This document shows positions 51,977 through 59,599 of a stretch of 64,000 nucleotides of DNA, piece after piece. The stretch is from Streptomyces radiopugnans (lineage in GTDB: Bacteria > Actinomycetota > Actinomycetes > Streptomycetales > Streptomycetaceae). The stretch's first letter is position 1, and each line of letters begins with the position of its first letter. The notes beneath the pieces are model-generated. The model was given only the letters and a program-made list of their open reading frames with translations. It searched no databases and was not told where the DNA came from. The translations under genes were made by a program, and so were the position numbers. The stretch lies in NCBI RefSeq assembly GCF_900110735.1, contig NZ_FOET01000005.1, positions 186,001 to 250,000 of the forward strand, in the 5' to 3' direction.

Positions 51977-52809
51977 GACGCCTCCCCGGTGCCCCGGGCC
52001 AGCGCCCGTACGGACGGGTAGGTGGAGGCGAACGCCCACGCGAACCGGGACAGGCCCATGAAGCGGGCGTTGGCCAGGTGGAAGGCGCCCATCACCAGCA
52101 GCCCGGCGTCGATGTACCGGCCCTTCCTCAGCAGCAGCAGCGGGAAGCCGCACTCCAGGGCGAGCACGGCGTGGCAGATCGCCCGGGACGCGGCCGGGTA
52201 CCTGTCGAGCTGCTTGAAGAACCACTCGTCGCCGTAGGTCTGGGTACGCATGATCTTCACCAGCGCGTCGCCCGAACGCCAGGCGTCGCCGGGCAGCTTG
52301 GCCCATCCGGAGGCGCCGTAGGACAGCACGGTCTGGGCGCCGATGAACTGCACCGCGGCGTTGCGGGTGGCGTCGGTGCCGCCGGCCCGGCCCAGCGCGG
52401 CGGCCGTCTGCACCAGGAACGAGACCTGGTCGGAGCCGTCGGTGCCGAACAGGTGGCGGGGGTAGATCAGGACCTGGCTGCCGGCCAGATAGGCGTTGGC
52501 GAGCATCCGCACCGTGTTGTTCCGCACCGGCGAGATGAGCACCGCCGCCGCCAGGGCGCGGGAACCGTGGAGGGCCTGGGTGACCGGCTCGCGGGCGACG
52601 AAGTCCCTGACCTTCTGCATCGCCTTCGTCTTCGCGGGCACCTGGGCCCTGGTGTGGGTCCAGTCGTTCAGGCCGCCCGGTTCCCGGTCGACCTTGCGCA
52701 CCATGTACTCGAGACTGGACAGCAGGTGCGTGGCGGCGGAGAGCCGCTCGGCGGTGGCGAGCGGCCTGGCACACGCCGACTCCGCGGCCCTGCGGAGACG
52801 TGACAGCAT
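51973..52809 (-). CDS. HTTM-like (SdpB/VKGC-related) membrane protein, linaridin cluster
   Basis: A 278-residue membrane protein resembling the horizontally transferred transmembrane (HTTM) family related to vitamin K-dependent gamma-carboxylase and SdpB. The family-like segments are RHLFGTDGSDQVSFLVQ, QFIGAQTVLSYGASGWAKL (a characteristic helix with YGxSGxxKL) and GDAWRSGDAL. About six or seven helices lie between 85 and 260. ATG follows AGGAGC. It is the first enzyme gene after the precursors (gap 202 bp). Such membrane proteins are conserved in linaridin clusters and suspected in dehydration or epimerisation; not proven. Confidence 0.8.
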   Translation of the reverse strand: MLSRLRRAAESACARPLATAERLSAATHLLSSLEYMVRKVDREPGGLNDWTHTRAQVPAKTKAMQKVRDFVAREPVTQALHGSRALAAAVLISPVRNNTVRMLANAYLAGSQVLIYPRHLFGTDGSDQVSFLVQTAAALGRAGGTDATRNAAVQFIGAQTVLSYGASGWAKLPGDAWRSGDALVKIMRTQTYGDEWFFKQLDRYPAASRAICHAVLALECGFPLLLLRKGRYIDAGLLVMGAFHLANARFMGLSRFAWAFASTYPSVRALARGTGEAS

Positions 52810-53011
52810 GATCTGCTCCTGATCGCGCGGCGGTTGGGGGCGGGGTGGGGACGGATCGGGACGGTGGCGGGGAGGGAGGGGCGGCGGGCGCGAACGGCGG
52901 AAGCGGCGGAAACCGCGGAAGCGGGCGGCGGGAGGCGTGGGGCGGATGCGGGGGGCCCGGGCCCGTGAGACCCCCCGCGGGCGCCCGGTCGCTTCCGGGT
53001 CCGCCTCGTGC

Positions 53012-53191
53012 TTACTTCTGGGCGTTGGCGACCGCGGCGCCGACACCGGCGGCGGCGACGAGGATGGCGGACGCCTTCGCGCCGGCCACGACGCCCGCGG
53101 CGAACGCGGCCGGGGTCGCCATCACCGGGGCGGCCTCGTCCTCGACCGGACGACCGACACCGGCGTTGACCTTCTCGACGAGCACGGACAT
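53012..53191 (-). CDS. Linaridin-type RiPP precursor peptide 1 (59 aa)
   Basis: A 59-residue precursor. The leader (1-24) begins MSVLVEKVNAGVG and ends EDEAAPVM; the core (25-59) begins ATPAAFAAGV, is very rich in Ala, Gly and Val, and ends ANAQK. The junction PVM-ATPA resembles PAM-ATPA of cypemycin and the PxxxTP motif of linaridin leaders. Only one Thr (26) and one Ser (41) in the core could be dehydrated, and there is no Cys, so no aminovinyl-cysteine ring. GGAGG lies 7 nt before the ATG. It shares the KVNA and AAPVMATPA elements with the second precursor. Confidence 0.85.
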   Translation of the reverse strand: MSVLVEKVNAGVGRPVEDEAAPVMATPAAFAAGVVAGAKASAILVAAAGVGAAVANAQK

Positions 53192-53229
53192 GGTGCTTCC
53201 TCCACTGGTCTGGTAGATCGGAGTGCGCT

Positions 53230-53289
53230 CCGGTTCCGGCGGGCAACGGGACTGTCCGCCGGAACCGGGGCCCGGGAGCGGTCCCGGGC
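53230..53289 (-). promoter_or_regulatory. Two adjacent hairpins between the precursor genes
   Basis: CCGGTTCCGGCGG (53230-53242) pairs perfectly with CCGCCGGAACCGG (53256-53268), and GCCCGGGA (53270-53277) with TCCCGGGC (53282-53289). They lie between precursor 2 and precursor 1 in the transcript and could be an attenuator, a partial terminator, or mRNA-stability elements. Confidence 0.6.
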
Positions 53290-53440
53290 ACGCGGGGCTG
53301 TGCTCACCGGCGGCCGTACGCAGGGCGGCCGCCGAGGACCGCCGGGCCCACGGCCCCGGGTACGTCGATCGGCGCCGGAGGTCTCGCGGACTCCGGCAGT
53401 GGGGACGGTGCCGGTGGGCGGATCGGCGGGTTCACCGGGA

Positions 53441-53641
53441 TCAGCCGGTGGCGGTCTTGTACGCCACGTAGGCGGCACCGGTCACCGCGCCGGCGCCGAC
53501 CACGGCACCGGCGGCCTTGGCGATCACCGGGGTCGCGATCAGCGCCGGGGTGGCCATGACCGGGGCGGCACCGCCGAGGGGCGAACCGGGCTCCAGCGTC
53601 CCGCGCAGGGACGTGTCGGCGTTCACCTTCCGGATCAGCAT
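53441..53641 (-). CDS. Linaridin-type RiPP precursor peptide 2 (66 aa)
   Basis: A 66-residue precursor, first gene of the cluster. The leader (1-29) begins MLIRKVNADTSLRG and ends GGAAPVM; the core (30-66) begins ATPALIATPVIAKAAGA and ends AYKTATG. Thr31, 37, 54, 63 and 65 are candidates for dehydrobutyrine, the hallmark of linaridins. There is no Cys and no decarboxylase gene, so the product would be of the legonaridin type rather than the cypemycin type. AGGAGG stands 8 nt before the ATG. About 200 bp separate it from precursor 1; the shared AAPVMATPA junction makes the pair highly specific. Confidence 0.88.
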   Translation of the reverse strand: MLIRKVNADTSLRGTLEPGSPLGGAAPVMATPALIATPVIAKAAGAVVGAGAVTGAAYVAYKTATG

Positions 53642-54069
53642 GAGCTGTCCCTCCTTTCATGCGAATCGTTTCGGTTTCAAGGGCATCCCGCCGCCGGATC
53701 CCCACAGGGCAGGCGCCGGGAATTCTTCTGGTCCGGTCTCCCGGAGGCAGGGGGAATCGCCGGACGGCCGGAACGGGAAATCATCACCGCACGACCGCCG
53801 ACGGGAAAGGGTCGAATTCCCGTGGCGCCTTGCGGAAGCCGCTCGCGGCCGTTTCCGTTTCCTCTGTCCCCCTTTTGCGGAATGGTCTGGGGAAGTGCGG
53901 CGGCGGCCTGTCCGGGATGCCCGGGCGCGGGACGCGGTCCGTGTTCCGGCCCGGCTCCCGGCCCTCTCCCCGGCGCGTCTTCCGGGTCTCCGCCGTACTT
54001 CTGCCTGGATAACCCCCCGGGGCCCGTCCGCGTATGACCGGCCGGCGGGGAATTTTTCCGGCAGGCCCC
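53642..54069. other. 428-bp region upstream of precursor 2
   Basis: It lies between the sigma factor stop and the precursor 2 start and should contain the cluster promoter. Its GC content is lower than the genes around it (GGAATTC, GAAATC, AATTTTTCC). Small ORFs on either strand here are Arg/Ser/Gly-rich and not convincing. No third precursor with the MATP motif was found. Confidence 0.5.
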
Positions 54070-54594
54070 TCAGGAGGCCTCGGCCAGCCCCACCAGACCC
54101 CGCATGGCCCGCAGCCCGTGCGCCCGGGCCCGGGAGACCGTCCCCCGGTGGACGCCCAGCACGGCGGCGGCCCCGTCGATGGTGTAGTCCTGGACGTCGA
54201 CGAGGAAGATCGCGGCGGCCTGCCCGCGCGGCACCGCGGACAGCAGCCGGCCCACCTCCCACCTGGCCTCCCGCTGCGCCATGGGGTCGCCGGGATGAGC
54301 GTGGTCGGGGAACTCGTCGACGGGGGTGTCCTTCGCCCGGCGCTCGGCCAGGTCGTACGCCGCGGTGGTGACCGCGCGGACCGCGTACGCGGCGGGGTTG
54401 GGGTGGGAGAGCCAGGAGTCGGACGACCTCAGCAGCTTGAGGCACGCGGTCTGCACCGCGTCGTCGGCGTCCTGTCCCAGCAGCCGGGAAGCCCGGCGGC
54501 GCAGCAGCGGAAGAAGTTCACGGATCAACGACTCCGTGTCTCTCCCGCCCTCTCTCTCGCGTCCCATCTCGCACTGAACATCGGCATTCGGCAT
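54070..54594 (-). CDS. RNA polymerase sigma factor (ECF-like), probable cluster regulator
   Basis: A 174-residue sigma-70 family protein with only regions 2 and 4. Region 2 is about residues 26-90 (LLPLLRRRASRLLGQDADDA, LKLLRSS) and region 4 about 118-170 (LSAVPRGQAAAIFLVDVQDY then the helix-turn-helix GAAAVLGVHRGTVSRARAHG). The ATG at 54594 is chosen because GGGAG stands 7 nt upstream. No anti-sigma gene is adjacent. It is encoded just upstream of, and in the same direction as, the precursor genes, so it probably switches on the linaridin-like cluster. Confidence 0.82.
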   Translation of the reverse strand: MPNADVQCEMGREREGGRDTESLIRELLPLLRRRASRLLGQDADDAVQTACLKLLRSSDSWLSHPNPAAYAVRAVTTAAYDLAERRAKDTPVDEFPDHAHPGDPMAQREARWEVGRLLSAVPRGQAAAIFLVDVQDYTIDGAAAVLGVHRGTVSRARAHGLRAMRGLVGLAEAS

Positions 54595-54961
54595 CAAAAC
54601 GCTCCCCCGGCGAGGCCCCTTCGCAAAGGGCGGCGGCACTGGTACTGCGCGTGGCGCGTTGGTCAGGCGCACGCAGCGCGGTAACTGTAGGCACGCATGA
54701 CCGAATCTTTGACCGGTGGAGGCATCGATCTGAGCAAGATTTGAGGGTTACCGCCGGACCCCCGCGGACCTCCGGGCGTATGCCTAACTTCGGCTGCCGA
54801 GTGCGGATTTTTCGGACCGCTGCCGACTGGGGGCGAGATGACCGCCGACACCGATGGTATTGAATTCATCGACGGCGTGGCCAAGAATTCACGGGATATG
54901 CGCGGGTCTCGAACCGCCTCATGACATGATCACCCCGGCTCCCCACACCGAGGAAGGACAC
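54595..54961. other. 367-bp divergent region between sigma factor and ABC exporter
   Basis: Lower GC than the neighbouring genes. A TACAGT hexamer on the minus strand near 54684-54689 could serve the sigma factor gene; TTGACC at 54709-54714 may be a plus-strand -35 box. Apart from the 28-codon ORF at 54838 no coding sequence is seen. Confidence 0.4.
54838..54924 (+). CDS. Possible 28-aa peptide preceding the ABC exporter
   Basis: ATG 54838, with GGGGGCGAG directly upstream, opens 28 codons (MTADTDGIEFIDGVAKNSRD, then a Ser/Thr/Arg tail) and stops 37 bp before the ABC transporter start. The sequence looks like a genuine soluble peptide rather than GC-driven noise, in a lower-GC stretch. It could be a peptide substrate or leader for the following exporter. 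No family recognised. Confidence 0.4.
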   Translation: MTADTDGIEFIDGVAKNSRDMRGSRTAS

Positions 54962-56002
54962 ATGCCGGAAGCGGAAAGCAGCCACATACACGCCCATGAC
55001 GTCTGGCGCCGCTACGGACGCGGGAAGAAGACCTTCGACGCGGTGCGCGGGGTGAGCTTCACCGTACGGCCCGGGCAGCTGTTCGCCCTGCTGGGGACCA
55101 ACGGCGCCGGCAAGACCTCCACCGTCGAACTGCTGGAGGGACTGGCCGCCCCGTACCGCGGGCGCGTACGCCTCTTCGGCGACCTCGACCCGATCGCGGA
55201 CCGGGCCCGTATCCGCCCGCGCACCGGCGCGATGCTCCAGGAGGGCGGCTTCATCTCGCATCTGACGGTGCGGGAGAGCGTGGAGATGTGGGCCGAGCTG
55301 ACCTCCCGGCCCCGCCCCGTCGAACAGGCGCTGGAGCTCGCCGGGCTCTCCCACCGCCGCGACGTGATGGTGCAGAACCTCTCCGGCGGGGAGAAGCGGC
55401 GCCTGGACCTGGCCGTCGCCACCCTCTCCCGCCCCGAGGTGCTCTTCCTCGACGAGCCCACCGCCGGCATGGACGCCGAGGGCCGGCACGCCACCTGGCG
55501 GCTGATCGGGGAACTGCGGGAGCGGGGCTCGACGATCCTGCTCACCACGCACTACCTGGAGGAGGCCGAGTCCCTGGCCGACCGGCTGGCCATCATGCAC
55601 CGGGGCCGTATCGCCGCCTCCGGCACCGTCGCGGAGATCGTCGCCGACCACCCCTCCACACTGTCGTTCGGCCTGGACGACCGGTGGACGGTGCGCGATC
55701 TGCCCATCGGCGGCACCTCGCTGGAGGAGCGGGGCGGGCGGGTGACGATCACCACCGGGCAGCTCCAGAAGGACGCCGCCCGGCTGCTGGCCTGGGCCGA
55801 GGAGAAGGGCGCGGAGCTGGAGCGGTTCACCGCGCGGCCGGCCTCCCTGGAGGAGGCCTTCATCAGCATCGCCGGCCGGGACGACGGGGACGACCGGGAC
55901 GGCGAGGACGGCCGGGACGGCGGGAACGACGGGGACGGCCGGGGCGACCGGGGCGGGGAGACGCTCGCCGGCATCGGGGCGAAGCAGGGGGAGGAAGCGT
56001 GA
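54962..56002 (+). CDS. ABC-2 type transporter ATP-binding protein
   Basis: A 346-residue ATPase. Walker A is GTNGAGKTS (45-53), the Q-loop lies in AMLQEGG, signature NLSGGEKRR (about 139-147) and Walker B VLFLDEPT (about 161-168); the C-terminal 30-40 residues are an Asp/Gly/Arg repeat (for instance DRDGEDGRDG) of low complexity. It belongs to the DrrA/CcmA-like subgroup of exporters. ATG with GGAAGG 4 nt upstream. Overlaps the permease gene by 4 bp. It is divergent from the sigma factor at the edge of the linaridin-like cluster and may give self-resistance. Confidence 0.9.
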   Translation: MPEAESSHIHAHDVWRRYGRGKKTFDAVRGVSFTVRPGQLFALLGTNGAGKTSTVELLEGLAAPYRGRVRLFGDLDPIADRARIRPRTGAMLQEGGFISHLTVRESVEMWAELTSRPRPVEQALELAGLSHRRDVMVQNLSGGEKRRLDLAVATLSRPEVLFLDEPTAGMDAEGRHATWRLIGELRERGSTILLTTHYLEEAESLADRLAIMHRGRIAASGTVAEIVADHPSTLSFGLDDRWTVRDLPIGGTSLEERGGRVTITTGQLQKDAARLLAWAEEKGAELERFTARPASLEEAFISIAGRDDGDDRDGEDGRDGGNDGDGRGDRGGETLAGIGAKQGEEA

Positions 56003-56763
56003 ACGGCCTGGCACTGCGGCACATGAGGACCCTGTTCCGCATCGAGTGGAAGCTGTTCAACCGGATCCGGGCCAACTACGTCTTCGCGGTCGCCGTCCCG
56101 CTGATGCTGCTGGTGGCGATGCGCTCCGTGCAGGAGCAGATGGACCTCGCCGCCCACGGCGTCGACGCGGGCCCGCTGATGGTCTCCACCTCCGCCGGCA
56201 TCCTGCTGATCTTCACCCTGTACTCCTCCGTCACCGGTCTGTACGTGGCCCGCCGCGAGGAACTCGTCCTCAAGCGGCTGCGCACCGGGGAGGTCTCCGA
56301 CCCGGTGATCCTGGCCGGCGGCGCGTCCATGTACGTCGCGCTCACCGTGGCCCAGATCGCCGTGGTGGCCGTGGTGCTGTCGGTGATGTTCGGCGCGGCG
56401 CCCCGGCAGCCGCTCTCGGCCGTCGCCGGGCTGGTCACCGGGGTCGCGCTGATGACCGCGATGGCCGCCGCCACGGCCGCGCTGTGCCGCTCCGTGGAGT
56501 CGGTGATGGTCGCCACCCTCCCGGCGATCTTCGTCCTGCCGCTGGCCTCGGGCGTCTACATCCCCCGCGAGGTGCTGCCGGACGCGCTCGGCGACGTGCT
56601 GGTGTACGCCCCCCTCTCCCCGACCGTGGACCTGATCCGCTCCGGGTGGACCGGGCAGCTCTCGGCGGCCGAGGTGCCGGCGCGGATCGTGCTGGACGCG
56701 GTGTGGGCGGCGCTGTTCGCGTGGGTGGCGTTCCGCAGGTTCCGCTGGGAGCCCCGCACCTGA
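55999..56763 (+). CDS. ABC-2 type transporter permease
   Basis: A 254-residue membrane protein with six predicted helices (the first at about 27-43) of the ABC-2 family. The segment RREELVLKRLRTGEVSD (about 83-99) is a typical cytoplasmic loop of these permeases. The GTG start lies in the GTGA overlap with the ATPase stop. The two genes encode a complete exporter; the substrate is unknown, though the position beside a RiPP cluster suggests peptide export or immunity. Confidence 0.88.
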   Translation: MNGLALRHMRTLFRIEWKLFNRIRANYVFAVAVPLMLLVAMRSVQEQMDLAAHGVDAGPLMVSTSAGILLIFTLYSSVTGLYVARREELVLKRLRTGEVSDPVILAGGASMYVALTVAQIAVVAVVLSVMFGAAPRQPLSAVAGLVTGVALMTAMAAATAALCRSVESVMVATLPAIFVLPLASGVYIPREVLPDALGDVLVYAPLSPTVDLIRSGWTGQLSAAEVPARIVLDAVWAALFAWVAFRRFRWEPRT

Positions 56764-56824
56764 CGTGCCGCCGCCGGCCGGTGACCCACTGCCCGGGAGC
56801 CGTCCGCCGGGGGTGACGGGAAAA

Positions 56825-56840
56825 GGGCCGGAACCGGCCC
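56825..56840 (+). terminator. Short hairpin after the ABC-2 permease
   Basis: GGGCCGG (56825-56831) and CCGGCCC (56834-56840), preceded by AAAA. A weak terminator or leader hairpin before the secreted hydrolase. Confidence 0.35.
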
Positions 56841-56942
56841 AACCGTCCGGCGGCGGCTCAACGTTGCGGACTCCCCGTCCGTCCTCGGGGGTGCCGTGCG
56901 GCCCGTCCGCGCACGGCACCGCCGACAGGAAGGGGACACCCC

Positions 56943-58190
56943 TTGAGCAGGAGAAGCCTCCGCACCGCGACCACCCTGGCCGTGGCCGCCGCCCTGGCCC
57001 TGACCGCCGTCCCGGCGGCAGCCTCCGCCGCCTCCGGTCCCGCCGCGCCCGCGGACACCGCCGAGCGGCAGCGGCACCACGGCGGACACCACGCGGCGCT
57101 CCGGCAGGCCATGGACGACATGGTGGACGCCGGCGTCCCCGGGGTGCTCGCCCAGGCGCGGGACGGGCACGGCACCTGGACCGCCTCCGCCGGCGTCGCC
57201 GACCTGGACACCGGGCGGCCGCGGATCCGCCCGGACCGCTTCCGGGTCGGAAGCATCACCAAGACCTTCGTCGCCACCGTCATGCTCCAACTCCAGCAGG
57301 AGGGACGGCTGGACCTGGACGACACGGTGGAGGAGCGGCTGCCCGGAGTGGTGCGCGGCAACGGACACGACGGCCGCCGCGTCACCCTCCGGCAGCTCCT
57401 GAACCACACCAGCGGGATCTTCGACTACACCTCGGACGAGAGGTTCGGCAGAAGGCTGCGGGAGGACTTCGAGAAGCACCGCTACGACACCCACACCCCC
57501 GAGCAGCTGGTCGGCATCGCCATGGGGCACGAGCCGGACTTCGCCCCGGGCACCGACTGGTCCTACTCCAACACCAACTACGTCCTGGCGGGCATGGTGA
57601 TCGAGGCGGTCACCGGTGACTCCTACGCGCACCAGGTCGAGCGCCGCGTCCTGCGCCCGCTCGGCCTGCGCGCCACGGTCCTGCCCGGCACCCGGGCCAC
57701 GATGCCGCGCCCGCACGGCCGGGCCTACGTGCCGTTCGGCGGCCCCGGGGCGGAACTGACCGACGTCACCGACTTCAACCCCTCCGCGGCCTGGGCGGCC
57801 GGCGAGATGGTCTCCACCGTGGACGACCTCAACCGCTTCCTGCGCGCGCTGATGACCGGCAGGCTGCTGTCCGGGGAGAGCATGGCCGAGATGTTCGAGG
57901 CCGTCCCCACGGGCGAGCAGGGCGGCGACCGCTACGGGCTGGGCCTCCAGACCCGCGAACTGTCCTGCGGCAAGCGGGTGTGGGGCCACAGCGGCGGCAT
58001 CCCCGGTTCGTCCTCCCTCGCCCTCGCCACCCGGGACGGCGGCCACTCCCTGGCCCTCAACCTCAACGCCCAGGGGATCCCCGTGAACGCCACCGCCGCC
58101 CTGGAGGCGGAGTTCTGCGGCACCCCGGCGGCCCCGGCGCCGAAGCCCGGGCCGAAGACCGGCCCGCTCCAGCCGGAACCGCTGTGGTGA
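56943..58190 (+). CDS. Secreted serine hydrolase (beta-lactamase/D-Ala-D-Ala carboxypeptidase family S12)
   Basis: A 415-residue exported enzyme. The signal peptide (1-30) ends in AAASAASG. The catalytic SxxK motif is SITK (Ser104, Lys107), the second is YSN in SYSNTNY (about 207), and the third is HSGG near 349, as in the R61-type DD-peptidase and esterase EstB group. The TTG start has AAGGGGA upstream. The Pro-rich C-terminus has no anchor, so it should be secreted. Two Cys (about 341 and 396) may form a disulphide. It follows the ABC-2 genes by 179 bp; separate transcription is likely. Confidence 0.9.
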   Translation: MSRRSLRTATTLAVAAALALTAVPAAASAASGPAAPADTAERQRHHGGHHAALRQAMDDMVDAGVPGVLAQARDGHGTWTASAGVADLDTGRPRIRPDRFRVGSITKTFVATVMLQLQQEGRLDLDDTVEERLPGVVRGNGHDGRRVTLRQLLNHTSGIFDYTSDERFGRRLREDFEKHRYDTHTPEQLVGIAMGHEPDFAPGTDWSYSNTNYVLAGMVIEAVTGDSYAHQVERRVLRPLGLRATVLPGTRATMPRPHGRAYVPFGGPGAELTDVTDFNPSAAWAAGEMVSTVDDLNRFLRALMTGRLLSGESMAEMFEAVPTGEQGGDRYGLGLQTRELSCGKRVWGHSGGIPGSSSLALATRDGGHSLALNLNAQGIPVNATAALEAEFCGTPAAPAPKPGPKTGPLQPEPLW

Positions 58191-58265
58191 CGGCGGCACG
58201 GTGACCGGCGCCCGCCCGGGGCGCACACGTGCGGACGGCGCCCCCGCGGATGGCAGGCTTGGGGC

Positions 58266-59342
58266 ATGCGGAGGCTTGTGCGCGCCCTGGGCGCGGCGAC
58301 GGTGATCGTGCTGGCCGGGACGACCGGATCGACCGGAACAGCGGGGGCGGCCCGGGCGGCCGACCCCGCCTCCGACGGCTTCACGATCGAGGACGAGCGG
58401 ATCACCGAGTCCAGCGGCCTGGCGGCCGGCCGCACCCACCCCGGCGTGTACTGGACGCACAACGACAGCGACGACGGGCCGTACGTCTACGCGATCGACG
58501 GCCGCACCGGCGAGACGGTCGCCACCGTCACCCTGACCGGCGTCTCGCCGCGCGACGTCGAGGCCGTCTCCGTCGGCCCGGACGGCGACGTGTACGTCGG
58601 CGACATCGGCGACAACTTCGGCGGCCGGTGGCCCGAGGTGTGGATCTACCGCTTCGCCGAGCCCGAGAGGCTGGCCGACCAGGCGGTCGAGGTCACCCGC
58701 CACACCGTGCGCTACGCGGACGGCCCGCGCGACGCCGAGTCGCTGGCCGTCCACCCCGTCACCGGGCGGGTGTACATTGTCAGCAAGCACGAGGACGGCG
58801 GCGCCCTGTACGCCGGGCCCGAGAAGCTCCCGGCGTCCGGCGCCGCCACCTTCACACGCGTCGCGGACATCGACCTGTGGGCCACCGACGCCGCCTTCTC
58901 CCCGGACGGCACCCGGCTTGCGGTGCGCGGCTACTTCGGCGGGACCATGTACGCCTGGGAGGACGGCAAGCCGCGCGAGCTGGGACGGCTGACGGTGCCG
59001 GTGCAGCGCCAGGGCGAGTCGGTGACCTTCACCCCGGACGGCCGGACCCTGCTGTACGGCACCGAGGGCGAGCGCAGCCCCGTACGGCCCATGCCCCTGA
59101 CCGAGGAGCAACTCCCCGAGAGCGCGCGGGAGGAGAATCCGGACCGGACCGGCGGCGGTGACGGCGCCGGGGACGGCGACCGGAAGCCGGACGCCGACGG
59201 CGCCGGGGACGCCGGGGACGGCACCGGGGAGGACGGCGGGGGAGAGGGGAACACCCTCGGCTTCGTCCTCGCCCTCGCCGCGGGCGCCGTCCTCCTCCTG
59301 GCCCTGCGCCGCTCGAAGCGGCGCGGAGGCGACGCTTCCTGA
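58266..59342 (+). CDS. Membrane-anchored beta-propeller-like surface protein
   Basis: A 358-residue protein with an N-terminal signal peptide (1-32), a domain of repeated strand blades (about 40-280; GVYWTHNDSDDGPYVYAI, DGDVYVGDIGDN, GRVYIVSKHEDG, FSPDGTRLAVRG, FTPDGRTLLYG), an acidic Gly/Asp-rich spacer and a C-terminal helix (about 330-347) followed by basic residues (RRSKRRGG). It thus sits outside the cell, anchored at its C-terminus. Function unknown. CAGGCT lies 6 nt before the ATG and there is no ribosome site, which fits a leaderless mRNA. Confidence 0.8.
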   Translation: MRRLVRALGAATVIVLAGTTGSTGTAGAARAADPASDGFTIEDERITESSGLAAGRTHPGVYWTHNDSDDGPYVYAIDGRTGETVATVTLTGVSPRDVEAVSVGPDGDVYVGDIGDNFGGRWPEVWIYRFAEPERLADQAVEVTRHTVRYADGPRDAESLAVHPVTGRVYIVSKHEDGGALYAGPEKLPASGAATFTRVADIDLWATDAAFSPDGTRLAVRGYFGGTMYAWEDGKPRELGRLTVPVQRQGESVTFTPDGRTLLYGTEGERSPVRPMPLTEEQLPESAREENPDRTGGGDGAGDGDRKPDADGAGDAGDGTGEDGGGEGNTLGFVLALAAGAVLLLALRRSKRRGGDAS

Positions 59343-59599
59343 CGCCGTATCGGCAACCGACCCCGCCCGGGAGCGGGTGCCCGGCCGCCGCACCGGCCGG
59401 AAGCTCTGCCGCGCGGGGCGGCCGGTCGCGGTAGCGTCCTTCGGGGCCCGGTCCGTCGGCGCCCCGCCGTGCCCGCGCCTGTCCGCGCGTGCCCGTGCGT
59501 GTCCGTGAAGGAGAACCGCGTGCGCGAGCCCGTCCACCGCACCACCTGCCGTACCGCCTGCCGCACCACGGCCGCGTCCCGCGCCCTGAGGGCGGCGGC

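Noticed and set aside
53012..53641. Lanthipeptide or lasso peptide precursors
   Set aside because: The cores have no Cys, the locus has no LanM/LanB/LanC or lasso B/C proteins, and the MATP junction fits linaridins better.
53659..54012. A 117-codon plus-strand frame upstream of the precursors
   Set aside because: Ser/Arg-rich with no family features, and it lies in the likely promoter region of the cluster.
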